A stretch of 22,683 nt of DNA from CAYUKK01 sp964445305 (GCA_964445305.1 CAYUKK010000179.1:1-22683); one strand, 5' to 3'. Numbered from the stretch's first letter, positions 16,395 to 22,683 are shown. Numbers and translations: made by a program. The notes: generated by a model from the letters alone, not told the origin.

Positions 16395-17705
16395 CTAAGG
16401 TTTCTTCTCGGCCCGCATCCTGTCTTTGACCTTTTGCCACCAGTCAAGGCGCTTCTTGATTTCTCTTTCCAGCCCGACCTCAGCCGGCGTGTAGTATTTG
16501 CGGCCCTTGAGTCTTTCAGGAAAGGTCTCCATATCCGTCGTCGCGAGTTCGAAGTCATGAGCGTAGGCATAATCTTTTCCATAACCGACTTCTTTCATCA
16601 GCCGGGTGACGGGATTGCGGAGGTGAAGGGGAACAGGCTCATGCGGGCTTTCCTCGACATCTTTCATGGCCCGCGAGAGAGCCAGATAGGAGCGATTGCT
16701 CTTGGGGGCTGAAGCGAGATAGATGACTGCCTCGGCCAGAGCCAGCTCTCCTTCGGGTGTACCGAGGAAATCATATGCCTCCTTGGCCATCAAGGCGATA
16801 TGAAGGGCCTGAGGGTCAGCCAGCCCGATGTCTTCGCTGGCGAACCGGACAAGGCGTCGGGCGATGTAGAGAGGGTCCTCCCCCGCCGCAAGCATCCGGG
16901 CGAGCCAATAAAGGGAAGCATCGGCATCGCTATTGCGGAGGCTTTTGTGGAGAGCCGAGATGAGGTTAAAATGCTCCTCCCCGCTCTTATCATAAAGAAG
17001 GGTCCGCTTCTGCAGAGCCTCCTGAACCTCAGCGACGCCGATACGGCCACTGTGGGCCAGGCTGGCCGCGATTTCCAGGGTGTTGAGGGCTCGCCGGGCA
17101 TCGCCGTTAGCATAATTCGTGATCAACTGCTTGGCCTGGCTGTCGAGCTCCAACCCAAGATTCCCCAGCCCCCGATCTTTATCCGTCAGTGCCTCCTCGA
17201 GGATTCGGGAAAGCGCCTCGTCCGAGAGTGGGTTGAGGATGAGGACACGCGTCCGGGACAGGAGCGGCGCGATGACCTCAAACGAGGGGTTCTCTGTGGT
17301 CGACCCGAAGAGGATGATATCTCCCCTTTCCACATAGGGAAGAAAAGCTCCTTGCTGGGCCTTGTTGAAGCGGTGGATTTCGTCGATGAAGATGATGCTC
17401 GGCTTCCCGTACATCTTCTTGTGGCTTTCAGCCTTGGCCATGACTTCTTTGACTTCCTTAATCCCGGCCAGGGCAGCAGAAAAGAATAAACAGGGCAAAT
17501 CGAAATGCCGGGCGAGCATCATGCCCAGGCTCGTCTTTCCAGAACCGGGCGGCCCCCAGAAAATTAAAGACACCAGGTGCCCGCTCTCGATGAGCTCGGA
17601 CAGGATTTTGCCCGGCCCCAGAAGATGCTCCTGGCCATAAAAATGGTCAAAGGAGTAGGGTCTCATCCTCTCCGCCAGCGGCGTGTGAGCTTCCTTTTTT
17701 TGCAT
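16395..17705 (-). CDS. rarA: Replication-associated recombination AAA+ ATPase RarA/MgsA
   Basis: RarA is a clamp-loader-like ATPase acting at stalled replication forks. The 436-residue protein shows Walker A GPPGSGKT (51-58), Walker B IIFIDEIHRF (DEIH 108-111), the sensor segment GSTTENPSFEV, an Arg-finger SRTRV, and the C-terminal tetramerisation domain with the RMLAAGEDPLYIARRLVRFASEDIGLADP signature region. ATG 17705 is chosen because family members begin a few residues before PLAERMRP. The upstream extension would cross the -10 box. Confidence 0.96.
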   Translation of the reverse strand: MQKKEAHTPLAERMRPYSFDHFYGQEHLLGPGKILSELIESGHLVSLIFWGPPGSGKTSLGMMLARHFDLPCLFFSAALAGIKEVKEVMAKAESHKKMYGKPSIIFIDEIHRFNKAQQGAFLPYVERGDIILFGSTTENPSFEVIAPLLSRTRVLILNPLSDEALSRILEEALTDKDRGLGNLGLELDSQAKQLITNYANGDARRALNTLEIAASLAHSGRIGVAEVQEALQKRTLLYDKSGEEHFNLISALHKSLRNSDADASLYWLARMLAAGEDPLYIARRLVRFASEDIGLADPQALHIALMAKEAYDFLGTPEGELALAEAVIYLASAPKSNRSYLALSRAMKDVEESPHEPVPLHLRNPVTRLMKEVGYGKDYAYAHDFELATTDMETFPERLKGRKYYTPAEVGLEREIKKRLDWWQKVKDRMRAEKKP

Positions 17706-17723
17706 GAGCAGCCCTTTTTTTAA

Positions 17724-17753
17724 ATTATAGCAGATTGAAGAATTCCTCACCAA
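17724..17753 (-). promoter_or_regulatory. rarA promoter
   Basis: Perfect TATAAT (17729-17724) on the minus strand, with TTGGTG (17753-17748) 18 nt upstream as a weak -35. Predicted leader about 12 nt, containing AAGGG. Confidence 0.5.
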
Positions 17754-18091
17754 CGCACCCTCTACCTTAAATTTCCCAATAGAGAATCATCGTCAAGCAA
17801 AAGTGCGTGATCTTGTAGCAAATTATCACCATAGCGAGTGCACCCAAGGGGTGGCGTGGTCCTGGGGCCGACCTTACCCGGGACGCTAACCATTTTTCCC
17901 CTCCGGCCTGCTCGAAAGACGCCCACCTTTCCTCAGGCCCCCTTTGATTGTTCAAAGGGGGTAGGGGGATTTAATGGCTAAGAAAGAATTCCTGGAGGCC
18001 TCTTTCGCGGAGAGGGGTAGGGGAGGTTAATATATAAAAAACAAACCCCCGATAGCGTCTTGGAACGCCGACCGGAGCGTTTGATGCCCTG
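17754..18091. other. Gene-free stretch with two tandem hairpin elements
   Basis: No supported gene. Two hairpins lie 60 nt apart. The first, at 17938-17961, is a perfect 10-bp stem, CCCCCTTTGA-TTGT-TCAAAGGGGG. The second, at 17999-18015, is CCTCT-7 nt-AGAGG. Each is followed by nearly the same tail, TAGGGGGATTTAAT and TAGGGGAGGTTAAT. The stem-plus-tail repetition suggests two copies of a small REP-like element. The first could also act as a terminator, but no T-run follows on either side. Confidence 0.6.
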
Positions 18092-18695
18092 GGGAACAGG
18101 CGAGGAGCTTGGGTGAGAAAGCCCGTCGAAGCCTGAGCGGGCATGGTTTCTCGAGCCAAGCGAGAGAAGAGCGAAGGCTGAGTCGGAGCGAGTTTCCTCG
18201 CTGGGGAAACGAGCGGGCTTCGCAATCCCAACTCCGAGCTTGGCCGGGGGTGAACCACGACAGGACCCGTCGGGTTCTTTGATCGCAATTTCGGGTGTTG
18301 CCTGGTCTTAGCTTGTTAAAAAGTATCACGTCATAATTAGTGCTTTGCTTCGGAGCAGCAAAACTGGCTTCTCCTGTGTTGCTAAACCTTACCAATCTGC
18401 CAAACCCATCCTCCCTGACTGCTATTCTCTGAGGGTCAACATCATCCACTTTAAGCTCACCAACCCTTATAATTACCTGTTCTCCGCTCATCACCGTCTT
18501 AGAAAAGCTCGTCCTGTAGCCCTGGGTGTGATTGTAGACTTCAAAGTTAAGGGTTACCGGCACCGGAGGCTCTGGCATTGTAGGGCTGCTCGCTTTGCAT
18601 TGGCCCAGTGCCAGCGCTCCTATTCCTAGCGCTCCTAGTTCTAAGAATTCTCTTCTGCTCAGGCTTCCTGTTCTTAGCTTCTCGTCAAGGCTCAT
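18027..18695 (-). pseudogene. Tat-signal secreted protein gene, 3' end replaced by dispersed repeat
   Basis: From ATG 18695 the frame encodes about 130 residues almost identical to the gene at 20350-20775: Tat signal with SRREFL, hydrophobic ELGALGIGALALGQC, a proline linker PEPPVPV, then a beta-rich domain ending KLRPGN. After that point the frame enters repeat copy 3 in antisense and continues about 90 residues with no domain, to a stop at 18027. The 5' flank is also changed: the paralogue's GAAAGGAG ribosome site is missing and a direct-repeat block starts 7 nt upstream. A longer frame to 18794 lies in that block and is not credible. I read it as a disrupted copy, though a secreted core could still be made. 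No known family recognised. Confidence 0.65.
18092..18295 (+). repeat. Dispersed structured repeat, copy 3 (short form)
   Basis: Same orientation as copy 1. It matches 106-297 but lacks the left module (the portion corresponding to 1-105). The GCCCG/CGGGC, AGCGAG/CTCGCT and CGAC/GTCG inverted repeats and the single 25-bp module (18217-18241) are kept. Its right end joins the 3' part of the Tat-signal gene after the LRPGN codons, so the gene's reading frame runs into the repeat. Confidence 0.85.
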
Positions 18696-18701
18696 GGTTG
18701 A

Positions 18702-18822
18702 AAGAGTTTCCTTTGTGGCTGTGTCGGCCGAGCGAGCCTCGCTGTGACAATTTTCCCCTCTGGTCATCCTCAGAGAGTTTAAATGGCGGCTCATGAGATG
18801 TCAAAATAAAGCGGGTCATCTC
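18702..18822 (+). repeat. ~120-bp direct repeat, copy A
   Basis: Matches 19818-19936 in the same orientation with roughly 90% identity by eye, including GGCTGTGTCGG, CCCCTCTGGTCATCCTCAG and ATGGCGGCTCATGAGATGTC. Together the copies bracket the BrnT/BrnA genes. The block resembles the widespread non-coding repeats that yield spurious LRMT/SEAR-type peptides. Confidence 0.85.
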
Positions 18823-19248
18823 AGCCCGGACTTTGCTGTTGACCGACCTCCAGCCATGGGCAATAGGCAGGGAAGATGATGGCAGCCAACACCCCCATCA
18901 CGTTCGTTGATTGGTGCGTACGATCCAACACGCCCTGCAATTCCTCGGCGTAGGAGAGCTCTGGTTTAGCAATTGGCTGAAAATGCTGCATAAAACGTAT
19001 GTTCGGAAGTCTCTTGATCGGGATCACACAGTTGCTACAAACGGTGCGGTATCCGTATTATCAAACTGGCATATCGGGCATTTTATGACCCTTGTTCCCT
19101 TGCCGGTAAAAGAAGACTATCCTCCCCATATTCAGTCAAGGTCTCATTGGCAGATAGACCTCCAATCGACGAGTTTCAGCCCTATAAGAAATTGATGGGC
19201 GGCTGAATGTCGCTGGCGATGGCTTTCCTTTCGTTCAGATATCAGACC
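18823..19248. other. No supported gene between direct repeat A and brnA
   Basis: Frames exist on both strands (18911-19195 +, 18821-19027 -), but they overlap each other and lack ribosome sites or recognisable domains. On the minus strand a broken frame reads CPICQ then TAPFVATV before a stop, which hints at a decayed zinc-ribbon-like gene. I cannot name it. Confidence 0.4.
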
Positions 19249-19464
19249 TCAGGCTGATTTCCATTCCAGCGAGAGCTTGCGCCCGGATGCCGCGCAATCG
19301 CGCAAATAAAGATTGATTAGAGTCTGGTACGGAATTCCGGCCTCTTTCGCGATTTTCTTGAAATAGTTCACTGTCCATTCATCAAGTCTGATAGTAACCG
19401 GTCGCTTGAAGAGACGGGCATACGGATTTCTCTTCGCTTTAGCGAAATCATATTCTTTTCTCAT
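19249..19464 (-). CDS. brnA: BrnA-type antitoxin
   Basis: The 71-residue product has the BrnA/COG3514-like pattern MRKEYDFAKAKRNPYA, then a ribbon-helix-helix DNA-binding domain VTIRLDEWTVNYFKKIAKEAGIPYQTLINLYLRDCA. BrnA neutralises BrnT and represses the operon. The ATG at 19464 overlaps the BrnT stop by ATGA, supporting coupling; a TTG start at 19482 would add six residues. The palindrome at the brnT start is a plausible binding site. Confidence 0.9.
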   Translation of the reverse strand: MRKEYDFAKAKRNPYARLFKRPVTIRLDEWTVNYFKKIAKEAGIPYQTLINLYLRDCAASGRKLSLEWKSA

Positions 19465-19757
19465 TTCTTCCACCTTTCCCAATATTGTTTCTGCTCTGCA
19501 GGCTTCGCCCTACGAGCGGATATGATTCTGATGACGCTATCATTTTTCCGATAGCAGTGACAAACAATCAATAACCTTAGTTTGAAGCTCATGCCGAGAA
19601 GAACAAATTGAGCTTCCTCTGTGGAATGGTCCGGGTCATGGATCAATAAGGCGTTCTCGTCAAAAAAGACTGTTTGAGCTTCTTCAAAAGAGATGCCGTG
19701 TTTCTTTTTATTGGAAGCACTCTTCTGATCATCCCACTCGAATGACAGCTCGGCCAT
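19461..19757 (-). CDS. brnT: BrnT-type ribonuclease toxin
   Basis: BrnT is a RelE-like mRNA-cleaving toxin that slows growth when freed from BrnA. The 98-residue protein has the family layout: FEWDDQKSASNKKKHGISFEEAQTVFFD at the start, a central beta sheet with LLIVCHCYR, and the terminal IRIISARRAKPAEQKQYW. Nothing suggests inactivation. It precedes brnA, the normal order, and starts directly at an inverted repeat. The cassette lies between two direct repeats (18702-18822 and 19818-19936). Confidence 0.92.
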   Translation of the reverse strand: MAELSFEWDDQKSASNKKKHGISFEEAQTVFFDENALLIHDPDHSTEEAQFVLLGMSFKLRLLIVCHCYRKNDSVIRIISARRAKPAEQKQYWERWKK

Positions 19758-19792
19758 ATTTACAATGTAAATATATTATTTTGGTTTGTCAA
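19758..19792 (-). promoter_or_regulatory. brnT promoter and palindromic operator
   Basis: On the minus strand, TTGACA (19792-19787) is followed by a 17-nt spacer and TACATT (19769-19764). A 15-bp palindrome, ATTTACA-N-TGTAAAT (19758-19772), covers the -10 and abuts the start codon at 19757. Expected transcription begins at the ATG, giving a leaderless message; no Shine-Dalgarno is present. The palindrome is the likely BrnA operator, since binding there would block polymerase. Confidence 0.7.
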
Positions 19793-19817
19793 GGGCCTGA
19801 TACGACAGATAAAGATT

Positions 19818-19936
19818 AAGAGTGTCCTTTTTGGCTGTGTCGGCTGAGCGAGCCTCTTTGTGACAATTTACCCCTCTGGTCATCCTCAGAGAGTATAAAT
19901 GGCGGCTCATGAGATGTCAAATTAAGCGGCTCATCT
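19818..19936 (+). repeat. ~120-bp direct repeat, copy B
   Basis: Second copy of the block at 18702-18822, same orientation. It starts about 25 nt upstream of the brnT -35 and ends at the stop of the cysteine-rich frame. Confidence 0.85.
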
Positions 19937-20199
19937 TATTGCTTTACATCCCCGTTACACGCCCAGCCGTCATGCTCATTACAGTTCTCCCCGTCATCCC
20001 AGAAATCGTCCTGGTCCCGATAACAAGAGCCCGGGCTACAACTCCTCGGATATTTTCCCTCAACCCAGCCATCATCACAACAACCCCTTGACACGTACTC
20101 CCTCTGAACCATGTTACCAACACACTGAAAATTATTAGTATAATCCTCCCAATAACCGCAATCCTGCCTAGTCCAATTGCAACCATCATTATTGCACAC
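19936..20199 (-). CDS. Cysteine-rich protein fragment, 5' end missing
   Basis: An 87-codon frame with ten cysteines spaced in CxxxxC and CC patterns, many Asp, Gly and Trp, and no membrane segment: the composition of a disulfide-rich extracellular domain. The only start is GTG 20199, with no ribosome site. The frame stays open a further ~20 codons upstream (adding another Cys) until it meets an insertion-sequence-like terminus around 20225-20250. Most likely it is the C-terminal remnant of a larger secreted protein. No family named. Confidence 0.5.
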   Translation of the reverse strand: MCNNDGCNWTRQDCGYWEDYTNNFQCVGNMVQREYVSRGCCDDGWVEGKYPRSCSPGSCYRDQDDFWDDGENCNEHDGWACNGDVKQ

Positions 20200-20224
20200 A
20201 CCAACAGTGCCCCTGTCAACGCAC

Positions 20225-20340
20225 CGGACTGCCCCCCAAAACTTGGACCACCCCCAGTGCTAATATTTGTATGCTATAATAGACATCATCAGAGGGAAGA
20301 GGAAGCTCTTCATGGAGGCTGATGATGTCATCAAAACACA
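20225..20340 (+). mobile_element. Possible insertion-sequence left end (IS3/IS481-like remnant)
   Basis: The segment GGACTGCCCCCCAAAACTTG, followed by GACC (20227-20250), resembles terminal inverted repeats of IS3/IS481-type elements. Inside it come an extended -10 promoter TGCTATAAT (20272-20280) and a short frame starting ATG 20312 (MEADDVIKTQQ) that soon runs out. No transposase body is present. The element appears cut off against the Tat-signal gene. Confidence 0.4.
20282..20329 (+). repeat. Nested inverted repeat
   Basis: An outer perfect 11-bp inverted repeat, GACATCATCAG (20282-20292) with CTGATGATGTC (20319-20329), encloses an inner perfect hairpin, GAAGAG-GAAG-CTCTTC (20296-20311). 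The TATAAT box ends 2 bp upstream, so the structure would form at the 5' end of any transcript from it. There is no T-run typical of a terminator. Confidence 0.75.
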
Positions 20341-20349
20341 GCAAACGCT

Positions 20350-20775
20350 TCACTCCACACTTGAAATTTCAGTTCCCCTGTTGCCCGGTCTTAGCTTGTT
20401 AAACAGTATTACATCATAATTAGTGCTTTTTTTAGGAGCAGCTAAGCTGGCCTCTCCTGTGTTGCTGAACTTTACCAAGCTGCCAAAGCCGTCCTCCCTG
20501 ACTGCTATTCTCTGAGGGTCAACATCATCCACTTTAAGCTCACTAACCCTTATTATTACCTGTTCTCCGCTCATTACCGTCTTGGAAAAACTAGTCCTGT
20601 AGCCCTGCGTGTGGTTGTAGACTTCAAAGTTAAGGGTTACTGGGACTGGTGGCTCTGGCATTGCAGGATTGGCTTTGCATTGTCCTAGTGCTAGCGCTCC
20701 TATTCCTAGCGCTCCTAGTTCTAAGAATTCTCTTCTGCTCAGCCTTCCTGTTCTTAGCTTCTCGTCAAGGCTCAT
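20350..20775 (-). CDS. Tat-signal secreted protein, unknown family
   Basis: A 141-residue protein with a twin-arginine signal (LSRREFLELGALGIGALALG) ending near QC, a short Pro-rich linker and a ~85-residue predicted beta-rich domain (TLNFEVYNHTQGYRTSFSKT to STNYDVILFNKLRPGN). The Cys after GQ is not a good lipobox because Gln precedes it, so export as a soluble periplasmic protein is as likely as lipidation. ATG 20775 is chosen for GAAAGGAG 4 nt upstream. The paralogue at 18027-18695 diverges exactly after LRPGN, so the last nine residues (RGTEISSVE) may themselves be foreign. Tat export suggests folding before secretion; no partner or cofactor is visible. Confidence 0.75.
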   Translation of the reverse strand: MSLDEKLRTGRLSRREFLELGALGIGALALGQCKANPAMPEPPVPVTLNFEVYNHTQGYRTSFSKTVMSGEQVIIRVSELKVDDVDPQRIAVREDGFGSLVKFSNTGEASLAAPKKSTNYDVILFNKLRPGNRGTEISSVE

Positions 20776-21087
20776 GATGCTCCTTTCTTCGGCGCTGGTC
20801 GAATGACCGTTTAAGCTCCATTTTTGCCTCATCCCATCGCCGGAGATGGCAGATGAAGAAGCCGCTGTCTGTCAAATTGAACTGAACCCAGGCGGCAAGG
20901 AGCGGGGAAGCCGCCGGCATGGGGAAAAGGTCTCGAAAATCGGGGGGCATCTCTTTCTGGTCAAAAAGAGAATCACGGAAAATAGTCAGCCGACAGCTCG
21001 ACAGCCGTCAGCTATCCTTTCATCAATTCCGCGGTCGAAAACCGGATCATCGAAGTCAAGGAAATCGGTTTTGAAAACTAACTCAAA
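20776..21087. other. Gene-poor interval upstream of the MntA/HepT pair
   Basis: Frames here lack support. A short in-frame tail (about 21017-21079, ending VENRIIEVKEIGFEN then stop) looks like the last codons of a lost gene, but I cannot identify it. The short repeats CAGCCGACAGCT and CAGCCGTCAGCT lie at about 20989-21012. Confidence 0.4.
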
Positions 21088-21116
21088 TTGATTTCCCGCT
21101 CACCATTTTGTAAAAT
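21088..21116 (+). promoter_or_regulatory. mntA promoter
   Basis: TTGATT (21088-21093), 17-nt spacer, TAAAAT (21111-21116). The predicted start near 21123 fits ATG 21133 and rules out the TTG at 21088 as a start codon. Confidence 0.55.
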
Positions 21117-21132
21117 TCCATCAGGTAAAAGA

Positions 21133-21570
21133 ATGTCCCGGAAAGGTTCTAATCGCCGCGCCATGCTGGAAGAAATCTGCCGAAAACACGGCGTGAATTC
21201 TCTCTATCTTTTCGGCAGCCGGGCAGAGGAAGTCCGAAGCTGGCTGGAACAAGAAACAGACAGCTCGATTCCCAGCTCCTCCGATATCGATGTGGGCATC
21301 AAGGTCAAAACCGACGAGCGGTGGCCGATAGAAAAAAAGATATCGCTGACCATCGACCTGGAAGATTATTTCGGGTGCAGGAGAGTCGACTTGGTCCTGC
21401 TCAACGAGGCCGATCCCTTCCTGGCGGCTGAGGTCGTCCGGGGTGAACGGGTCTATGCTCGGAACGAAGTCGAAGCGGATGAATACGACCTCTATGTTCT
21501 GCGGAGAGCCGGAGACCTCGCTCCCCTGGAAAAGGAAAGGATGGCGCTCATCTTAGGTGAAGCGCCATGA
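21133..21570 (+). CDS. mntA: MNT-type nucleotidyltransferase antitoxin (MntA-like)
   Basis: The 145-residue protein belongs to the minimal nucleotidyltransferases. It has YLFGS (G28-S29), D51-I-D53 and a third acid, D86, in RRVDLVLL. In characterised pairs MntA AMPylates a Tyr on HepT and silences it. Here the gap between GS and DxD is 21 residues instead of the usual 10, an insertion of about 11 (EVRSWLEQETD region). All three acids are present, so activity is expected. ATG 21133 was chosen from the promoter and AGGT upstream. It overlaps hepT by ATGA. Confidence 0.87.
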   Translation: MSRKGSNRRAMLEEICRKHGVNSLYLFGSRAEEVRSWLEQETDSSIPSSSDIDVGIKVKTDERWPIEKKISLTIDLEDYFGCRRVDLVLLNEADPFLAAEVVRGERVYARNEVEADEYDLYVLRRAGDLAPLEKERMALILGEAP

Positions 21571-22025
21571 CCCCGAAGCCCATATCCAAGAGAGTCGTTA
21601 CCGACCGCCTGGAGACAGTCACCTTCCTTTTGGGGGAAATCCGGAGCCTACCGCTCGGCAACCGGAGTGCTTTTTTCGCCGACCGAAGGAATGTCTGGGC
21701 CGCCGAGTCCTGTCTGCGTCGCAGCCTGGAAGCAATTTTTGACTTAGGCCGGCATCTTCTGGCCAAAGGATTCGGCCTGGGCGTCACTGAATATAAGGAG
21801 ATCGCCGCGAGACTCCATGAGCAAGGCGTCTTGTCAGACGAACAAGCCCGAATCCTTGAAATTCTCGCCGGCTATCGGAACCGCATGGTTCATTTCTATC
21901 ATGAGGTCTCTCAGAATGAGCTGTACGAAATCTGCTCTAATAAGCTGAGCGATGTGGAAATGATCGGCCGAGCTTTCCAGGCCTGGCTCAAGGCGCATCC
22001 GGAAAAGCTCGATTCGTCCCTATGA
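21567..22025 (+). CDS. hepT: HEPN/DUF86 ribonuclease toxin (HepT-like)
   Basis: The 152-residue helical protein carries the HEPN active-site motif Rx4HxY at R104-NRMV-H109-F-Y111; the Tyr is the residue AMPylated by MntA in studied systems. Flanking segments (AAESCLRRSLEAIFDLGRHLLA, then YKEIAARLHEQGVL) match the DUF86 layout. It is intact and translationally coupled to mntA by ATGA. It sits between degraded mobile DNA, fitting horizontal spread. Confidence 0.92.
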   Translation: MTPKPISKRVVTDRLETVTFLLGEIRSLPLGNRSAFFADRRNVWAAESCLRRSLEAIFDLGRHLLAKGFGLGVTEYKEIAARLHEQGVLSDEQARILEILAGYRNRMVHFYHEVSQNELYEICSNKLSDVEMIGRAFQAWLKAHPEKLDSSL

Positions 22026-22088
22026 TTCTCGCCCGCCCCACCAATCTTTTCTCTTATCTTGGCCTTACGTTTGAACCGTAAGGATTTT

Positions 22089-22165
22089 CACCGGCTGGGA
22101 GTCATCCCCGGCGACCTCAAGCCCGGCAAATCATGATCGACCGGGACGGCAATGTCCGAATAATA
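22089..22165 (+). pseudogene. Relic of a Ser/Thr protein kinase catalytic loop
   Basis: Translation gives HRLGVIPGDLKPGK and, after a one-base frameshift at about 22128-22132, MIDRDGNVRII. Bacterial Hanks-type kinases have HRLGVIHRDLKPGN followed by IMIDRDGNVRIIDFG. The His-Arg of HRD has become Pro-Gly and one base is missing. Only about 77 bp survive; flanking DNA on both sides is unrelated. Confidence 0.7.
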
Positions 22166-22199
22166 GGAAGTTCCTTTTCGTCTGGACCTTATAACCATT

Positions 22200-22683
22200 T
22201 TATCCAGTTCGACGCCCGAAAGCCATTTTTCGAGGAACCCCCAAAAAACGGAGCTCTTCCTTTACCATCCGGAAAGAGAAAGTCTCTAAGCTCGCCTTCT
22301 TGACCTTCCTGCGGTGGGCATTGGCGTAGAGGTTGTAATAAAGGACCGTGACTTGGTCGTTGTCGGGAATATGGGAAGTCACTCGGAGATGAACTCCAGG
22401 TAGTCCATCCGCTCCACATCTTTGGCCTGTTTCCCATATCGGTAGCAGATTTTCCCTTGCTTTTCATCGAGGGAGAGGCGCTCCGGGGACAAAAGAGGCC
22501 GGATCATATATTTGCCCACCCGCTCGGCCTCTTTCCTGGCGGCGGGGACATCGAGAAGGAGCTCTTCTCTCATCCACTCGCCCCACTCCTCAAGCCTCTT
22601 GGCGTGGCAGGAGGGACAAAATCCCCGCGTGCAACGGGAAAACATCAGCAGCCGCTCCTCCCCACATGTTGCTTCATCGAATT
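22200..22683 (-). pseudogene. Decayed IS91-family transposase (runs off window)
   Basis: Two minus-strand frames together resemble IS91/IS801-type (Y2 rolling-circle) transposases. The first (22683 to 22379) has the zinc-binding start TCGEERLL ... GFCPSCHAKRLEEW, then jumps at about 22546 from ELLLDVP straight to AARKEAERVGKYMIRPLLSPERL, losing the catalytic middle. The second (22382-22200) continues with TSHIPDNDQVTVLYYNLYANAH after a one-base deletion near 22383. It then ends early after VPRK. The 5' end lies beyond the window. Non-functional. Confidence 0.82.

Noticed and set aside
17767..17955. 62-codon minus-strand frame downstream of repeat copy 3
   Set aside because: It lies over the rarA upstream region and a hairpin, with no start signal or domain.
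18696..18794. N-terminal extension of the first Tat-signal gene (start at 18794)
   Set aside because: The extension is translated direct repeat A; the Tat signal logically starts at ATG 18695, as in the paralogue.
20846..21091. 81-codon + strand frame before the MntA promoter
   Set aside because: No ribosome site, no recognisable domain, and low-complexity Ser/Lys end; it overlaps the upstream flank of the Tat-protein gene.

Overview
The window looks like a chromosomal segment of a Gram-negative, probably anaerobic bacterium. A TonB-dependent outer-membrane receptor and a lipid-anchored beta-propeller protein indicate an outer membrane. A rubredoxin-fused ferredoxin:thioredoxin reductase beta chain suggests anaerobic redox chemistry. 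Base composition, short gene spacing and the mix of families remind me of the Acidobacteriota/Candidatus Aminicenantes area. That placement is an impression, not a result. I see no rRNA, tRNA or CRISPR array.

Region 1 (1-5297, + strand): one copy of a structured dispersed repeat, then secA with a near-perfect sigma70-like promoter that would give a leaderless mRNA, then guaB, then a two-gene redox cassette (rubredoxin-FTR beta and a CPHC thioredoxin-like protein).

Region 2 (5315-11850, - strand): a long co-directional block read from right to left. The order is pruA (P5C dehydrogenase), an ALDH7-type semialdehyde dehydrogenase, a DUF1858 redox-disulfide protein, a PspC-domain protein, a deoxynucleoside-kinase-like protein with a degenerate P-loop, panB, panC and panD. 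Several pairs overlap by ATGA. The block joins amino-acid semialdehyde oxidation to pantothenate/CoA synthesis. A second, inverted copy of the dispersed repeat (11946-12246) sits just upstream of the pruA promoter.

Region 3 (12363-17753): a TonB-dependent receptor (+), an HD-domain protein and a PQQ-type lipoprotein (-), a short unannotated 57-codon gene with its own promoter (+, 16214-16387), and rarA/mgsA (-).

Region 4 (17754-22683): a rearranged accessory zone. It holds tandem hairpins and a third copy of the dispersed repeat fused into the 3' end of a Tat-signal gene. A paralogue of that gene lies 2 kb away. A BrnT/BrnA toxin-antitoxin pair with a palindromic operator is bracketed by two ~120-bp direct repeats. 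Further along are a cysteine-rich ORF cut by what looks like an insertion-sequence end, an MntA/HepT toxin-antitoxin pair, a 77-bp relic of a Ser/Thr protein kinase catalytic loop, and a decayed IS91-type transposase running off the window edge. The most interesting unexplained items are the 209-bp-period structured repeat, the direct-repeat-bracketed TA cassette with the paired Tat proteins, and the P-loop-deviant kinase.
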